Shown one piece after another: positions 1 to 12,026 of a stretch of 64,000 bases of DNA. Source of the DNA: Myxococcales bacterium (GTDB lineage Bacteria > Myxococcota_A > Polyangia > Polyangiales > JADJMO01); assembly GCA_016709545.1 (NCBI GenBank), contig JADJMO010000020.1, positions 119,769 through 183,768 of the forward strand. Direction: 5' to 3'. The first letter of the stretch is position 1; every line of letters starts with the position of its first letter. The notes below the pieces were generated by a model. That model saw only the letters and a program-made list of their open reading frames with translations. It was not told where the DNA came from and did not search any database. Position numbers and translations under genes: made by a program.

Positions 1-3000
1 TCGATGCGCCTCAACCACCCGAACATCGTGCAGGTCTTCGACTTCCAGGAGACCCCGGAGGGGTTCCTCCTCTGCATGGAGTTCGTCGAGGGGCTCGATC
101 TGGGGCGCCTGATGACCTCGGCGCGGGCCAAGGGGGTGCGGCTGCCGCCGTGGGTCGGTGCCTACATCGTGATGGAAGCAGCCCGCGGCCTGCACTGCGC
201 TCACGAGCGCAAGGGCGAGGACGGCACGCCCCTCGAGATCGTCCACCGCGACGTCTCGCCGCAGAACGTGCTGCTCTCGTACGACGGCGGCGTGAAGGTG
301 GCCGACTTCGGCATCGCCTCGGCCAAGAACCTCAGCGAAGAGGCCGGAGTCATCAAGGGCAAGTTCGCCTACATGTCGCCCGAGCAGGCGCGCGGCGAGC
401 AGGTCGATCGGCGCACCGACATCTTCGCGCTCGGCATCGTGCTGCACGAGATCCTCACCGGGCGCGCGCTCCACGCCGGCCTGCAGGGCGAGGAGCTGCT
501 CGCGGTCGTCCGCAAGGGCGAGATGGAGGCCCCGAGCCTGTGGGCCTCCGAGGTCCCGCCGGAGCTCGACGCCATCTGCGTCCGCGCGCTCGCCAAGCAG
601 CGCGAGCAGCGGTTCGGCACCGCCCGCGACATGGCCGGCGCGATCGCGCGCGCCCTCCAGAAGCAGGACGATCTGGTCGACGCGGCCGCGGTCGAGGCCA
701 CCATCTCCCAGTTCTCGGCGCGTGAGATCACCTCGCCGGGCGACGAGCCGCAGGTGGCGCCGAGCGTGGGGCTGGAGGGGCCGTCGGTGCTCGTCGACAA
801 CGCGCCCGTCGCGGAGCCGACGCCCGCGTTCGACACCGGCGCGGTCCTCGGTGGACTCGCGTCGATGACCGCCGTGGCGGTCCCCGGCAAGGCCGACAAG
901 CGGCGAGCGAGCGCGCCGCCACCGGAGCGCAGCAAGGTGCAGCGCGAGCTCCGCCACGTGGCGCTCGTGCACCTGTGCATGCACGGGCTCGACGAGCTCG
1001 CCATGGATCTCGGCGCCGGCGCGCTGGCGCAGGCGCGGGACGGCGCCCGCAAGATCCTCGAGGGCATCGCCTGGAAGCGCGGGGCCCGTTGGTCGTGGGA
1101 CGAGGACGAGCGCACCGCCCGCGCGGTCGTCGGCTTGACCGCCGACCCTTCGGGCGCGCCGTTCGAGGCCGCGGCGCTCGCGCTCGACGTGCACGACGCG
1201 CTCGCCGACCTCTCCACCGATCTCCCGATCGGGCTGTCGGCGGCGGTCGGCATCGTGCGCGCGGTCGCCTCCGGAGAGCGCGACGAGGGCGGACACCTCC
1301 TGCGCCACCAGGTGCAGGGCTCGGCCGCCTCGCTCGGCGACGCCCTGGCCGCCGCCTCGCCGCCGGGCCGGACGTGGGTCGCGGGAGGCCTCTATCGGCT
1401 CGTGCGTCGCGAGTTCCAGTGGGGCGACGCCCCGACCCTCGAGCTCGGTGGCCCCGCCTCCGAGGGTGAGCAGCCTCTCCCCAAGAACATGCGGGTGTAC
1501 GCGCTCGTGCGCGCGCTCACCCGCGAGGAGCGGCACGCGGAGCTCGCGATCGCGGCGGGCGAGCTCGTGGGCCGCGACGTCGAGCGCGCCGATCTGCAGG
1601 CAGCCTACCACCGCGCCGTGGTCGGCCCCGAGGTGGTGTCGCGGCTGATCGTGGGCGAGATGGGGATCGGCAAGACCGCCCTCGTCGCGAGCTTCCTCCG
1701 CGACCTGCCGCCCGACGCCCGCGCGGTCCGCCTCGAGTGCGCGCCGAGCCACGCGGAGCTGCCCTACGCCGCGATCGGCGAACTCGTCCGCGATGCCTGC
1801 GCGCTCGACCCGGCCGAGCCGCTCGCCACAGCGGCCTCGGCCATCACCAGCGTCCTCGGTCCGCTCGCCGAAGGCCCCGCCGCGACCAGCGCGGTCGAGC
1901 GCCTCGCCGAGGTCGCCACCGGTCGGCAGGCCGAGGGCGGCGGCGAAGAGGACGCGAGCTTCCGCCGCAAGATGCTCGTCTCGGGCGTGCGGCGGCTGCT
2001 CGCCGCGCTGGCCACGCGAGGTCCGCTCGTCATCGTCGTCGAGGGCGTGCAGTGGGCCGACAAGCAGAGCCTCGAGCTGATGGCCGATCTCCTGCGCGGC
2101 TCGTATCCAATCCCGGCGCTCGTCCTCCTGGTCGCCCGCACCGACGAGCGGGTGGCGCCGTTGCTCGCCGGCATCGTGCGCACCGAGCTGCGCGGCCTCA
2201 CCACCGACGAGCAGCTCCGGCTGCTCGAGACGCGCTTGAATGCGCGCGAGGGCGTGGCGGCGGTTTCCAACGAGCTCGCGGCGCGCGTGGGAGGCAACCC
2301 GTTCTTCCTGCTCGAGATCGTCGACGCCTTGCTCGAGCGAGGAGCGCTCGAGGTGGTGGAGCGCGAAGACGGCAGCAGCGAGCTGATCCGTCGCGCCGGC
2401 CAGATGCCCTTGCCCTCGACGCTGGAGCAGCTGCTCGCCGAGCGCCTCCACGAGCTGCCCTCCGACGAGAAGCTCGTGGCGCAGTGGGTGGCCGTGGCGG
2501 GCGGGCCGCTCGAGGTCTCGGTCCTGCGCGATCTCGGCGCGGAGGCTGGCGGACCGGACGTGGTCGACGAGGCCATCGGACGCCTCTGTGCGCGTGGCAT
2601 CTGCGACCGCAAGGGGGAGACAATCGACCTGCGCCACCCCGTGGCACGGGACGTCGCGTACATGACGATCGAGCCGGCCGCTCGCAGCGGGATGCACCGG
2701 CAGCTCGGCGAGCGGCTGCGCACGACGGGCCTGGCGCGCGGCCTCTCGGCGGCCATCGTGGCGCGTCACCTGGCCCGCGGCGACGCGCCGGCGCCGGCCG
2801 CCGAGATGTACATGGAGGCCGCGAGCGCCGCGCGCGCGAGCTACCAGACGGCGCTCGCCACCCGCTATTTCCACCGCGCCCTCTCGCTGCTCCCCGAGCA
2901 CGATCTACGGCGGTTCGGCGCCCACGAGGCGCTCGAGTCGGTCTATCACGCTGACCCGGGCGCCGGCGAGAGAGCGCCGCAAACAGCTCGAGGAGATGCG

Positions 3001-4204
3001 CGCGCTCGCCAAGACCTCCAAGCTGCCGCGCGTGATCACGGTGGCCATGCTGCGCACCGCGCGCCTCGACCTCGACGAGATGCACCTCGCGCGGGGGCTG
3101 CCCATCGCGCAGAAGGCCATCACCATCGCGGAGACCACCCGCAACCCGAACCTGCTCGTCGAGTCGCACGCCCTGGTCATCGAGTTCCTGCGCGAGCTCG
3201 GCGACGTGGAGGGCGCGCTGCGGGCCGCCAACGAGGCGCTGGTCATCGCCCAGGGGGCCCAGGTCTCGCACCGCCTCAAGGCCGACGTGCTGCGCGCCAA
3301 GGGCATCCTCCTGCGCCGCCTCGGGCGCACCCACGAGGCGGTCGGGGTCTACGCCGACTCGATCGCGCTCCTGCGCAGCGTGGGCGCGAAGCGCAGCGAG
3401 GCGCGCACCAAGAACGCGCTGGCCTACGCCATGTTCGTGCTCGCGCGGTACGAGGACGCGATCGCCCTCGCGATGAGCTCGGTGGCGCTCGATCTCTCCA
3501 TCGGCGGTCGCTTCCAGATCGCGAAGACGCTCACCAACATCGGCCAGTGTTACGCGCGCCTCGGCGACCTGCCGCGCGCGCTCGCCTACCTCAAGCGCGC
3601 CCGCGACGCCCACGAGCGCTACGGCGACCAGGACGGCCGCTCCGACACCCTGCTCGTCTCTTCCGAGATCCTCACCGCCTCCGGCGACCTCGACGGCGCG
3701 GCCACGTTCCTCGGGGACGCGCGGGCCCTCGTGACGGTCACCGGCAACGCCTACGACGCCACCCACGAGATGGTGGCGCGCGCGCTGTGGCTGCGGGCGC
3801 GTGGCGACGCCCGCCAGGCCGCCGAGCTCGCGAGCCACGCGCGACCCGCCGCCCAGTCGCGCGGCCTCGCGAGCTTCCACCTGTTCGCGACCGCCATCGA
3901 GGCCGACGCCCGCGCCGAGATTGGCGAGATCGCCCAGGCCTCCTTGCTCGCGCAGACCGCCATCGGCCTCGTGGAGGCCACCGAGGGCTCCGAGTTCGCC
4001 CTCGAGATCCGCACCTTGTGCGCCCGGGCGCTCGAGCGCTCCGCCGACGTGCTCGCGCCCGAGGCGTACGCCCGCGCCCGCGCGTATGCTCGTCGGGTGC
4101 TGCAGAACATCCGCGACCCACGCCTGCGTTCGCTCTTCCTCCGCCGCCCGGAGGTCGCCCAGCTGCTCGGGGGCGACGCGGTCAGAGGAGGCGTGGCCTC
4201 GTGA
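1..4204 (+). CDS. Ser/Thr protein kinase with AAA ATPase and TPR-like tail (5' partial, frameshifted)
   Basis: The gene enters from upstream of the window: the first residues (RLNHPNIVQVFDF) are already inside the kinase N-lobe. Visible kinase motifs are HRDVSPQNVL (catalytic loop), VADFGIA (DFG) and YMSPEQ. Next comes a region near residues 310-490 that resembles a degenerate class III cyclase domain. Then an STAND/AAA-type ATPase follows with Walker A GEMGIGKTA (about residue 550) and a Walker B-like VIVVEGVQWAD (about 675). The C-terminal 400 residues are helical TPR-like repeats. The frame breaks near 2950: the sequence runs in frame 1 to ESVYHA and resumes in frame 2 at RERRKQLEE. Restoring two bases (GC) rejoins them, so I call one gene. 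It is likely a cytosolic signalling protein; its substrate is unknown. The stop overlaps the start of the lipase gene in GTGA. Confidence 0.85.
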
Positions 4205-5487
4205 GCAGCGGGCGGCGGGACTCGCAGCGCCTCTCCATCGCGCCGGGGCCTCCGCCTTCTCTGCGCGTCCAGCCCGACCGTGCGCGCATCGTCGGGCCGC
4301 GCCGCACCGCGTTCGTGCTCTCGGGCGGCGGCGCGCGCGGCGCGTACGAGGTCGGCGTGCTCGCCTACGTCCTCGACGAGCTCCCGAAGCTCCGCGGAGG
4401 CCGGATCCCGCGCGTCGACATCCTCTGTGGCACGTCGGTGGGGGCCATCAACGCCTGCTACCTGGCCGCGCACGCCGACGACTTCCGGCTCGGCGTCCAG
4501 CGCCTGCTCGCGCTCTGGCACGACCTCGAGATCGCGCGCGTGCTCGGGTTCGGCATGCGACAGGCGGTCTCGCTCCCGCGGCTCCTCCTCGGCGGCGGCG
4601 GCGACGCCACCGGCCTCTTCGACGTGCGCCCGATGGCCGACCTGATCGAGCGCGAGGTGGGCTGGCGCGCGGTCACGCGCAACCTGCGCAAGGACCACCT
4701 GCGCGCGCTCTCGATCTCGACCACCGAGGTGAGCACGGGGCGCACGGTGATCTTCATGCAGACCGGCCCCGACGTGCCGCTCCCGCGGGCGGCGCCGCCG
4801 CGCACGATGATCGTGGAGGATCGCATCGGCACGGTGCACGCGCTCGCCTCGGCCGCGATCCCCATCCTGTTCCCGCCGGTCCGGATCGGCGCGGAGTACT
4901 ACTGCGACGGCGGGCTGCGCCTCAACACCCCGATCGCGCCCGCGCTGCGGCTCGGGGCGACCCACGTCTTCGCGGTGGCCCTCTCGCGCGAGGTCACGGG
5001 GCTCACCGCCCCCGAGTCGGGCGACCCCCAGAAGGCGCTCGGCGCGGCGGCCCTCCTCGGCAAGGTGCTGAACGCGTTCCTCCTCGACCACGTCGTCAAC
5101 GACCTCGACGTCCTCGCCCGCATCAACTCGATCTTCGAGGACGGCGTCGCGGCCTACGGCGACGCCTTCGTGGAGGACATCTCGGCCGCGGCCCGCGCGC
5201 GCGGCGCCGAGCTGTACCGCCCGGTGCGCTGCCTCGCGCTCAAGCCCACCGAGGACATCGGCGCGCTCGCGGCGCGGCACGTCTCGAAGGGCCAGTTTCG
5301 CGGGCAGAGCGCGTTCGCCCGGCAGCTCCTGCGCTTGCTCTACGTCGGCGGGGACCGCGAGGCCGACCTCGCGAGCTACGTCATGTTCGACGGCGGCTTC
5401 GCCAAGCAGCTCATCGACCTCGGGCGCTCCGACGCCGAGGCCCGACGCCACGAGCTACTCGCGTTCTTCGACCAGGACTGGGCGTAG
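4201..5487 (+). CDS. patatin-like phospholipase
   Basis: A 428-residue patatin-family serine lipase acting on acyl esters of phospholipids. The oxyanion-hole motif SGGGARGAYE lies at residues 41-50. The nucleophile elbow GTSVG is at 77-81 (Ser79), and the catalytic Asp is in the DGG motif at about 236-238, so the Ser-Asp dyad is complete. There is no clear signal peptide, which suggests a cytosolic or membrane-associated enzyme. The GTG start overlaps the stop of the kinase gene (GTGA), so the two are probably translationally coupled. The 3' end overlaps the convergent LuxC-like gene by 33 bases. Confidence 0.85.
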   Translation: MSSGRRDSQRLSIAPGPPPSLRVQPDRARIVGPRRTAFVLSGGGARGAYEVGVLAYVLDELPKLRGGRIPRVDILCGTSVGAINACYLAAHADDFRLGVQRLLALWHDLEIARVLGFGMRQAVSLPRLLLGGGGDATGLFDVRPMADLIEREVGWRAVTRNLRKDHLRALSISTTEVSTGRTVIFMQTGPDVPLPRAAPPRTMIVEDRIGTVHALASAAIPILFPPVRIGAEYYCDGGLRLNTPIAPALRLGATHVFAVALSREVTGLTAPESGDPQKALGAAALLGKVLNAFLLDHVVNDLDVLARINSIFEDGVAAYGDAFVEDISAAARARGAELYRPVRCLALKPTEDIGALAARHVSKGQFRGQSAFARQLLRLLYVGGDREADLASYVMFDGGFAKQLIDLGRSDAEARRHELLAFFDQDWA

Positions 5488-6498
5488 GTCGACGGGGCCG
5501 TCGAACGGCGGCCGCTGCATCTCCCCGGGCCGACACACGCGGACGAGCGGCGGCGCCGCGAGGGGAACGTCCATCGCGATCTGCGAGAGCCGCTCTCCGA
5601 GGGCGGCGATCGCGCGCTCGGCGGCGGCGTGGTCGGCGACGGCGTGGACGGTGAGCGAGCGTCCGCCCGGCGACAGTGTGGGCTGCGTCGCGCCGAGGTC
5701 GAACACGGCGTGCCCGGCGCCGACGTGGGCCTCGCCGACCATGTGGGCGACGTCGCCGAGGCGGGCCAGCGCCGCGCGCAGCGGCGGATCGAGCGGGGCG
5801 CGAGGGAGTCGCCGAGAACCCTCGGCCAGCGCCTCGTGGAGCACGCGCGCGGTCCGGGCGGAGTCGCCGATCACGAGCACCACCCGTGGCGACAGGCAGC
5901 CGCGTTGATCGAAGGCGAGCGTGTCGTCGGCCACGGCGCGCGCGGTCGCCCGGTTCGGGGGGGCTCCGAGCACGATCGCGCCGAAGCCCGGTCCGTGCGC
6001 CTCGAACGGCCGATCCCCGACGGCGGTCGCGAGGGCCTTCATGGCCTCGCTGCCTCCGTAGGCGTGCACCGCTGCGTCGGCCGGCAGCCGCGCGATCGCC
6101 GCCGACAGGGCCGCGTGATCGTCGGAAGGGGGCAGACGGGTGAAGCGGTCGGTGGCGGCGGCGAGGGCGTCCACGAAGCGCGTCGCGCGCCGCGAGGTCC
6201 GCACCGACACCGCGTCGCTCGCCGCGAGGGCCCAGGCGATCGCGCGGAGGGGTGCGGTGACGACGTTCGCCGACAGCGAGACCAGCACCGCGCTCCGCGG
6301 CCGCGCCCGTACGACCATGCGATCGAGCTCCTCCGGCTCTGGCGACAGCTCGAGCCAGCGATCGAGCGCGTCCGCGACGACCTCCTGGCTCGACTGCGTC
6401 TCCTCGGCGAGGGCGCGCACGAGCGTCGGCGCGGGCGCGGGACCGAACACGGCGCGGGCCGCGGCGAGCAGCGCCTCGATGCGGGCGCGCGGGCTCAC
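5455..6498 (-). CDS. LuxC-like acyl-CoA reductase
   Basis: About 347 residues related to LuxC, the fatty acyl reductase that accepts an acyl group on a cysteine and reduces it with NADPH to an aldehyde. The segment FDQRGCLSPR around Cys201 matches the LuxC active-site region. The protein is shorter than classical LuxC (about 480 residues), lacking part of the N-terminus. The GTG start overlaps the stop of the LuxE-like gene in GTGA. With the LuxE-like protein and the aminotransferase it forms an acid-to-aldehyde-to-amine gene set (inference). No luciferase genes (luxAB) are nearby, so bioluminescence is not implied. The 3' end overlaps the patatin gene on the other strand. Confidence 0.75.
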   Translation of the reverse strand: MSPRARIEALLAAARAVFGPAPAPTLVRALAEETQSSQEVVADALDRWLELSPEPEELDRMVVRARPRSAVLVSLSANVVTAPLRAIAWALAASDAVSVRTSRRATRFVDALAAATDRFTRLPPSDDHAALSAAIARLPADAAVHAYGGSEAMKALATAVGDRPFEAHGPGFGAIVLGAPPNRATARAVADDTLAFDQRGCLSPRVVLVIGDSARTARVLHEALAEGSRRLPRAPLDPPLRAALARLGDVAHMVGEAHVGAGHAVFDLGATQPTLSPGGRSLTVHAVADHAAAERAIAALGERLSQIAMDVPLAAPPLVRVCRPGEMQRPPFDGPVDLRPVLVEERE

Positions 6499-7525
6499 GA
6501 CCCGAGGAGCTCCTCGATCGCGAGCGAGCAGCCCCGCGGCGGTGCGCCGGCGGCCCGCCCGTGGAGCTCCACGCGTCCATCCTCGTGCACCACCCCGAGA
6601 TCGGCGGTCTGCACCGCCCACGCCGACTCGACGTTGGCGAGATCCTCGATGCGCAGCACGCCGACGCTGTTCGCCGGGAGTGGCGCGAGCGAGTCCGGAT
6701 CGCACGCCCGTACCCGTACCCACGGCGGCGCGACGTAGCGCCAGCGGTCGGGTTCGCCGTGGGCATAGAGCTGCGAGGACAGCTCCGTCATGCCGTACTC
6801 CCCGGTGACGTCCGCGGGGGGGATTCCCAGCGTCCGCGCGAGGTCGGCGCGCAGCTGCGCCGGTGACACCTCGCGCGAGCGGCCCTGAACCCACCCGTCT
6901 GCATCGCCCGCGAACCCGCGGGCAGCGTGACGCGGACGCCGGCGTCGACGAGGTGGACCCACGCGAACGCCGTCGCCGCGACGAGCGTGGGGCTCTCGCA
7001 CGCGGAGAGGGCCGCGGCGATGCCCGCTGGATCGGTGGGGGAGACGAAGCGCCCGCCGTACGCCTCGACGAACCACCCGAGCATGCACGAGAGCGACGAA
7101 TCGGGAGCGACGCTCGGCGGATCGGCGATGGCGAGCACGGGGCCCGCGCCTCGCGGGAAGAGCAGCCGGTCGGCCGCGGCGAGGGCGGCCGCGCGGTAGG
7201 TGTCGATCCGGCGGAGCGCGTGGGCGCCGCGCGCGCCGACGGTCGTGCCCGAGGTGCGGAACACCACCGCGTCGAGCGCCGCCGGGAAGCTCGCGACGCG
7301 GGTGAGCTTGAACGCCTCGGTCGGCACCGCGGGCAGGGCGCTCGGCCGCGCGCGCGTCGGATCGACCCCCCGCGCGGCGCACAGGCGACGATAGCCAGGG
7401 TCGTGGGCCTGCTGGTGGCACGCGAGGTCCCGCGCGAGCACGTCGAAGCCCAGGGGGCCCTCGAATCCGAAGGCGTCGATCACGGCTCGCACGCGCGCGT
7501 GCAGCGCGTCGGCGGTGGCCGTCAC
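6495..7525 (-). CDS. LuxE-like acyl-protein synthetase (frameshifted)
   Basis: Related to LuxE, which activates a fatty acid with ATP and passes the acyl group to LuxC. The N-terminal part carries FRTSGTTVGARG, the adenylation-type P-loop of the family. The C-terminal part carries GEYGMTELSSQLY, as in ANL-type enzymes. The two halves lie in different frames: after MQTGGF the frame shifts near 6888. Restoring one A (giving GGFKGRSREVSP) joins them, so a missing base in the assembly is the simplest reading. The start is GTG (7525-7523), overlapping the aminotransferase stop as GTGA, and the stop overlaps the LuxC-like start. About 343 residues when repaired. Confidence 0.75.
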
Positions 7526-8896
7526 GCGTCCCTCGACACCTCGGCCAGCGTCTCGACGAACGACTCGAGGAGCCCGCGCGACACGGTGAGCGGCGGTGTG
7601 AGCGTGAGCACGTCGCCAGCTCCCCCTGTCAGGGGTGATGTAGCCGCGCGTGAGCAGATCGCGGGCGATCCGCAGCGTGCGCGTGGCGCCTCCCCTCGAA
7701 ATGGACGCCCACCATGAGCCCGACGCCGCGGACCTCGCGCACCTCTCGCTCGACGAGCGCGTCGCGCAACAGATCCATGAAGCGAGCGCCCTCCTCGAGC
7801 GAGCGATCGGCGAGCTTGCGGCCGATGACCCGTCGAGCACCGCGATCGCGGTCGCGCAGCCGAGGGGGTTGCCGAAGTGGGTGGCCGTGTGGATGGCCTC
7901 GCCGTGGAGCCGCTCCTCGGCGTCGCTGCCGCGCCACGCCTCCATCACCTTGCCACGCCCCACGCAAGCGCTGACCGGGAGGCCTCCGCCGAGCCCCTTG
8001 CCGAGGCAGACGATGTCGGGCACGACGCCCTCGGCCTGCACGCGGAGCATCGAGCCCGAGCGGCCGAGGCCGGTCCAGATCTCGTCGACCACGAGCAGCG
8101 TGCCGTACCGATCGGCGAGTTCGCGGAGGCTCGCGAGGAATCCGGCCGGGGGCATCACCACGCCGCCGCGCCCCAGCACCGGCTCGACGACGATGGCCCC
8201 GATCGACCCGCCACGGCACTGGTTCTCGACCTCGGCGAGCGAGGCGCTCGCGTCCCCTCCGCGCGGGAACGGCGCGAAGCGCACGTGGGGCGACAGCACG
8301 GCGCTGAAGGGCGCGCGGAACTCGGGCCGCAGCCCGTTGACGGCGAGCGGGCCCGTGGAGAGGCCGTGGTAGCCGCCCTCGAACGCGATGACCCCGGGAC
8401 GACCGGTCGCGAGGACGCTGGTCTTCAGGGCTGCGTCGATCGCGTCGGCGCCCGAGCACCCGAGCATCACCCGCGCACCCTCCTCGGGGAACAGGCGCGC
8501 GAGCCGCTCGGTGAGGCCGATCTTCGAGTCGCTCGGGAACACGTCGCCGAGCCCGAACACGAGGCGACTGCTCTGGAGCTCGATGGTGCGCGCGACGCGT
8601 GCATCGCCGTGGCCGAGGAGGGCCGCGCCGAAGCCCGCGGCGAAGTCGACGTAGCGGTTGCCGTCGAGGTCGACGACGTTGGACCCCTTGGCGCTGGCGA
8701 GCACGATCGGCGACTCGTCGCGACCGCTCACCGCCTCACGGCGCGCGCGCCGGGCCTCGGTCCACGGCGCGTCGACGGTGCGCAGGCGCTGGACCCAGGC
8801 CCGCGACATCGGGCCCGCGGGGGCGTTGCGCATGGCCGGCGGCTCGTTGCCTTCGGCGTCTTCGTCGAGCGGGGGCGGGAGCTCGGACAGGGCCAT
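7522..8896 (-). CDS. class III pyridoxal-phosphate aminotransferase (three frameshifts)
   Basis: Class III (omega-type) aminotransferase of the GabT/BioA/HemL fold. The PLP lysine is in CLGKGLGGG (Lys300), preceded by the cofactor Asp in VVDEIWTGLGRSG; GCSGADAIDAALK is the usual phosphate-binding region. The first 354 residues are uninterrupted. Frame breaks then fall near 7834 (one G missing), near 7697 and near 7628 (two bases each by reconstruction). The rejoined tail reads through LTLTPPLTVSRGLLESF to the stop at 7522. ATG start at 8896. The reading frame, not the protein type, is uncertain at the C-terminus. Placed just before LuxE/LuxC homologues, it could aminate the aldehyde they make. 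Confidence 0.8.
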
Positions 8897-8899
8897 CGA

Positions 8900-9586
8900 T
8901 CACTCCAGGATCTCGAGTTGCAGCTTGCTGCGGATGAGTTGCAGATAGGTGTTGGCGAACTCGCGGAGGCGCGCGGCGCGCGCGTGGGGCCGGACGCGCT
9001 CGGCGTCGAACGGCGCCTTCGAGACCAGCTCCGGGGCCTTCGGGTGGAAGGCCGCGAGCTCCACCAGCGTGGGCTCGATCGGCGGTGCGACGGCGACCTC
9101 GAGCCAGATCTCGGCGCGGGCGCGGCGCCGCACGATGATGTCGAGCTCGGCCACCTCGGGCGCGGTCACCTTGCGACCGAAGGCGCCCGTGAGCGCGGCG
9201 TTGAGCCGCTCCGCCCCACCGACGGAGTCCTCGAGGACCTTGCGCGCGACGAGCGTGGCCGCGAGTACGCGGGCCTCGTGCTTGGGGGGCAAAGGACGCG
9301 TCGCGAGCACCTCGTCGATGAGGTGACGGTCGAGCGCCGCGCGCAGCGACTTGTCGTCGTACGCGGTGGGCGCGGAAGAGAGCGGCGCGCGCTCGTAGGC
9401 GACCAGCCACGCCTCGATGAGCAGCTCGCGCTGGAACACGAAGCGCTGCGCCATCGACGCGTCGCTCGCCTCCGGGTCCTGGAAGCGAGCGACCGTGCGC
9501 TCGGCCACCAGCTTCGCGGCGAAGGTGGGGCGGGGGGCGATCGAGAGGAACGCCCCCATCACCATCGTCGCCGCGAGGAATCTCAA
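8900..9586 (-). CDS. hypothetical secreted protein
   Basis: 228 residues with an N-terminal signal peptide (MRFLAATMVMGAFLSIAPRPTFA) and no domain I recognise. The mature part is charged and mostly helical, with many Glu/Arg/Ala. The start at 9586 is a TTG overlapping the stop of the UPF0158 gene (TTGA); an ATG seven codons later is the alternative. It ends three bases before the aminotransferase start, so it belongs to the same transcript and probably acts in the periplasm. Weak resemblance to PPIC/SurA-type N-terminal chaperone regions cannot be confirmed here. Confidence 0.6.
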   Translation of the reverse strand: MRFLAATMVMGAFLSIAPRPTFAAKLVAERTVARFQDPEASDASMAQRFVFQRELLIEAWLVAYERAPLSSAPTAYDDKSLRAALDRHLIDEVLATRPLPPKHEARVLAATLVARKVLEDSVGGAERLNAALTGAFGRKVTAPEVAELDIIVRRRARAEIWLEVAVAPPIEPTLVELAAFHPKAPELVSKAPFDAERVRPHARAARLREFANTYLQLIRSKLQLEILE

Positions 9587-10368
9587 GAGCTCGCCTCGTG
9601 CTCGCCACCTTGGCTGGCGTCGCCCTCCCGGAGATCGGCGTCACGGGGATCCGACTCACCTGGGTCGTTCGCTTCTTCCCGCGGGGTCCGGGCCGCGCGC
9701 CGCGCGCGCAGGAACTCGCCGAACGCCACCAGCGTCTCGAGGTCGCGCAGGGTGAGGCCATCGGCGATCTCCCGGAGCCGATGGCGCAGGGGTTCGGCGC
9801 CGCCACTGCGCCGTCGCTCGCCAGCGGGATCGACACCCGCCGGTTTGGTCCCCTCCTCGGTCACGCCTTCGGGCGGATCTTCGGCGGGCGCCGCCTCTCC
9901 CTCGGGCACCGCCCACGCCGGTCTCGGGACGGCGCGGAGGTTGTGCGCGGCGAGCCAGGCGTCCATGAACGTGCGCAGCCGCTCGCTGCGGTAGACGAAC
10001 CAGCGCTCGCGATCCTCGGCGTGCGCCATCAGCGCGTCCTTGAAGCGGCGGAACGCGCCCTTGCCGTCGATGGCCTGGTTGAGGCGCCCGCGCAGCTCGA
10101 GGTTGTCCACCATCGGGATGAAGCGCTCCATCCAGCGGTACTGCTCGCGCGAGCTCACCGGGTCGACCCGGAGATACCCCGTGTCGCCGGCAATGCGCGC
10201 GTGCATCTGCGGATCGGCGAGGCCGTCCACGACGCGGATGACCTCGCCGGTCGTCAGCTGCAGGTAGCTGTGCACCTCGGGTGCGTTGTTCTCGAAGGCG
10301 TCTTCGAGCGCCTCCCAATCCACGGGCACGTCGCGGGTCACCCCGGACTTCGGTTCTTCGTCGGTCAT
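9583..10368 (-). CDS. UPF0158 family protein
   Basis: 261 residues. The N-terminal half has the UPF0158 pattern: DWEALEDAFENN, a short beta segment with TGEVIRVVD, and RVDPVSSREQYRWMERFI. The middle contains RFKDALMAHAEDRERWFVYRSERLRTFMDAWL, also typical. The C-terminal third is an acidic, proline-rich extension that ordinary members lack. The function of the family is unknown. First gene of a five-gene overlapping operon leading to the LuxC-like reductase; ATG start at 10368. Confidence 0.65.
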   Translation of the reverse strand: MTDEEPKSGVTRDVPVDWEALEDAFENNAPEVHSYLQLTTGEVIRVVDGLADPQMHARIAGDTGYLRVDPVSSREQYRWMERFIPMVDNLELRGRLNQAIDGKGAFRRFKDALMAHAEDRERWFVYRSERLRTFMDAWLAAHNLRAVPRPAWAVPEGEAAPAEDPPEGVTEEGTKPAGVDPAGERRRSGGAEPLRHRLREIADGLTLRDLETLVAFGEFLRARRAARTPREEANDPGESDPRDADLREGDASQGGEHEASS

Positions 10369-10429
10369 GCAGAGCTCCGATAAGGCGTCACGGCGTGGCC
10401 GCGCCGAGGACGTAGCTCCTATGTATCAC

Positions 10430-11961
<1,532 letters not shown>

Positions 11962-12026
11962 GGCGCATTCATCGCCCGGCCGCGCGGGCGCTCAAATTGC
12001 TTTTGTCGCTCCCGGATCGGCTTCGT

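Noticed and set aside
4..5487. A single 1827-residue kinase-lipase fusion protein.
   Set aside because: The frame-1 reading from about 2955 to 4200 is Arg/Pro/Ala-rich noise while the true TPR tail is in frame 2. The fusion exists only because two real genes share a frame on either side of an indel.
5455..7525. Bioluminescence (lux) operon.
   Set aside because: LuxC and LuxE homologues are present, but no luxA, luxB or luxD. The aminotransferase points to another product.
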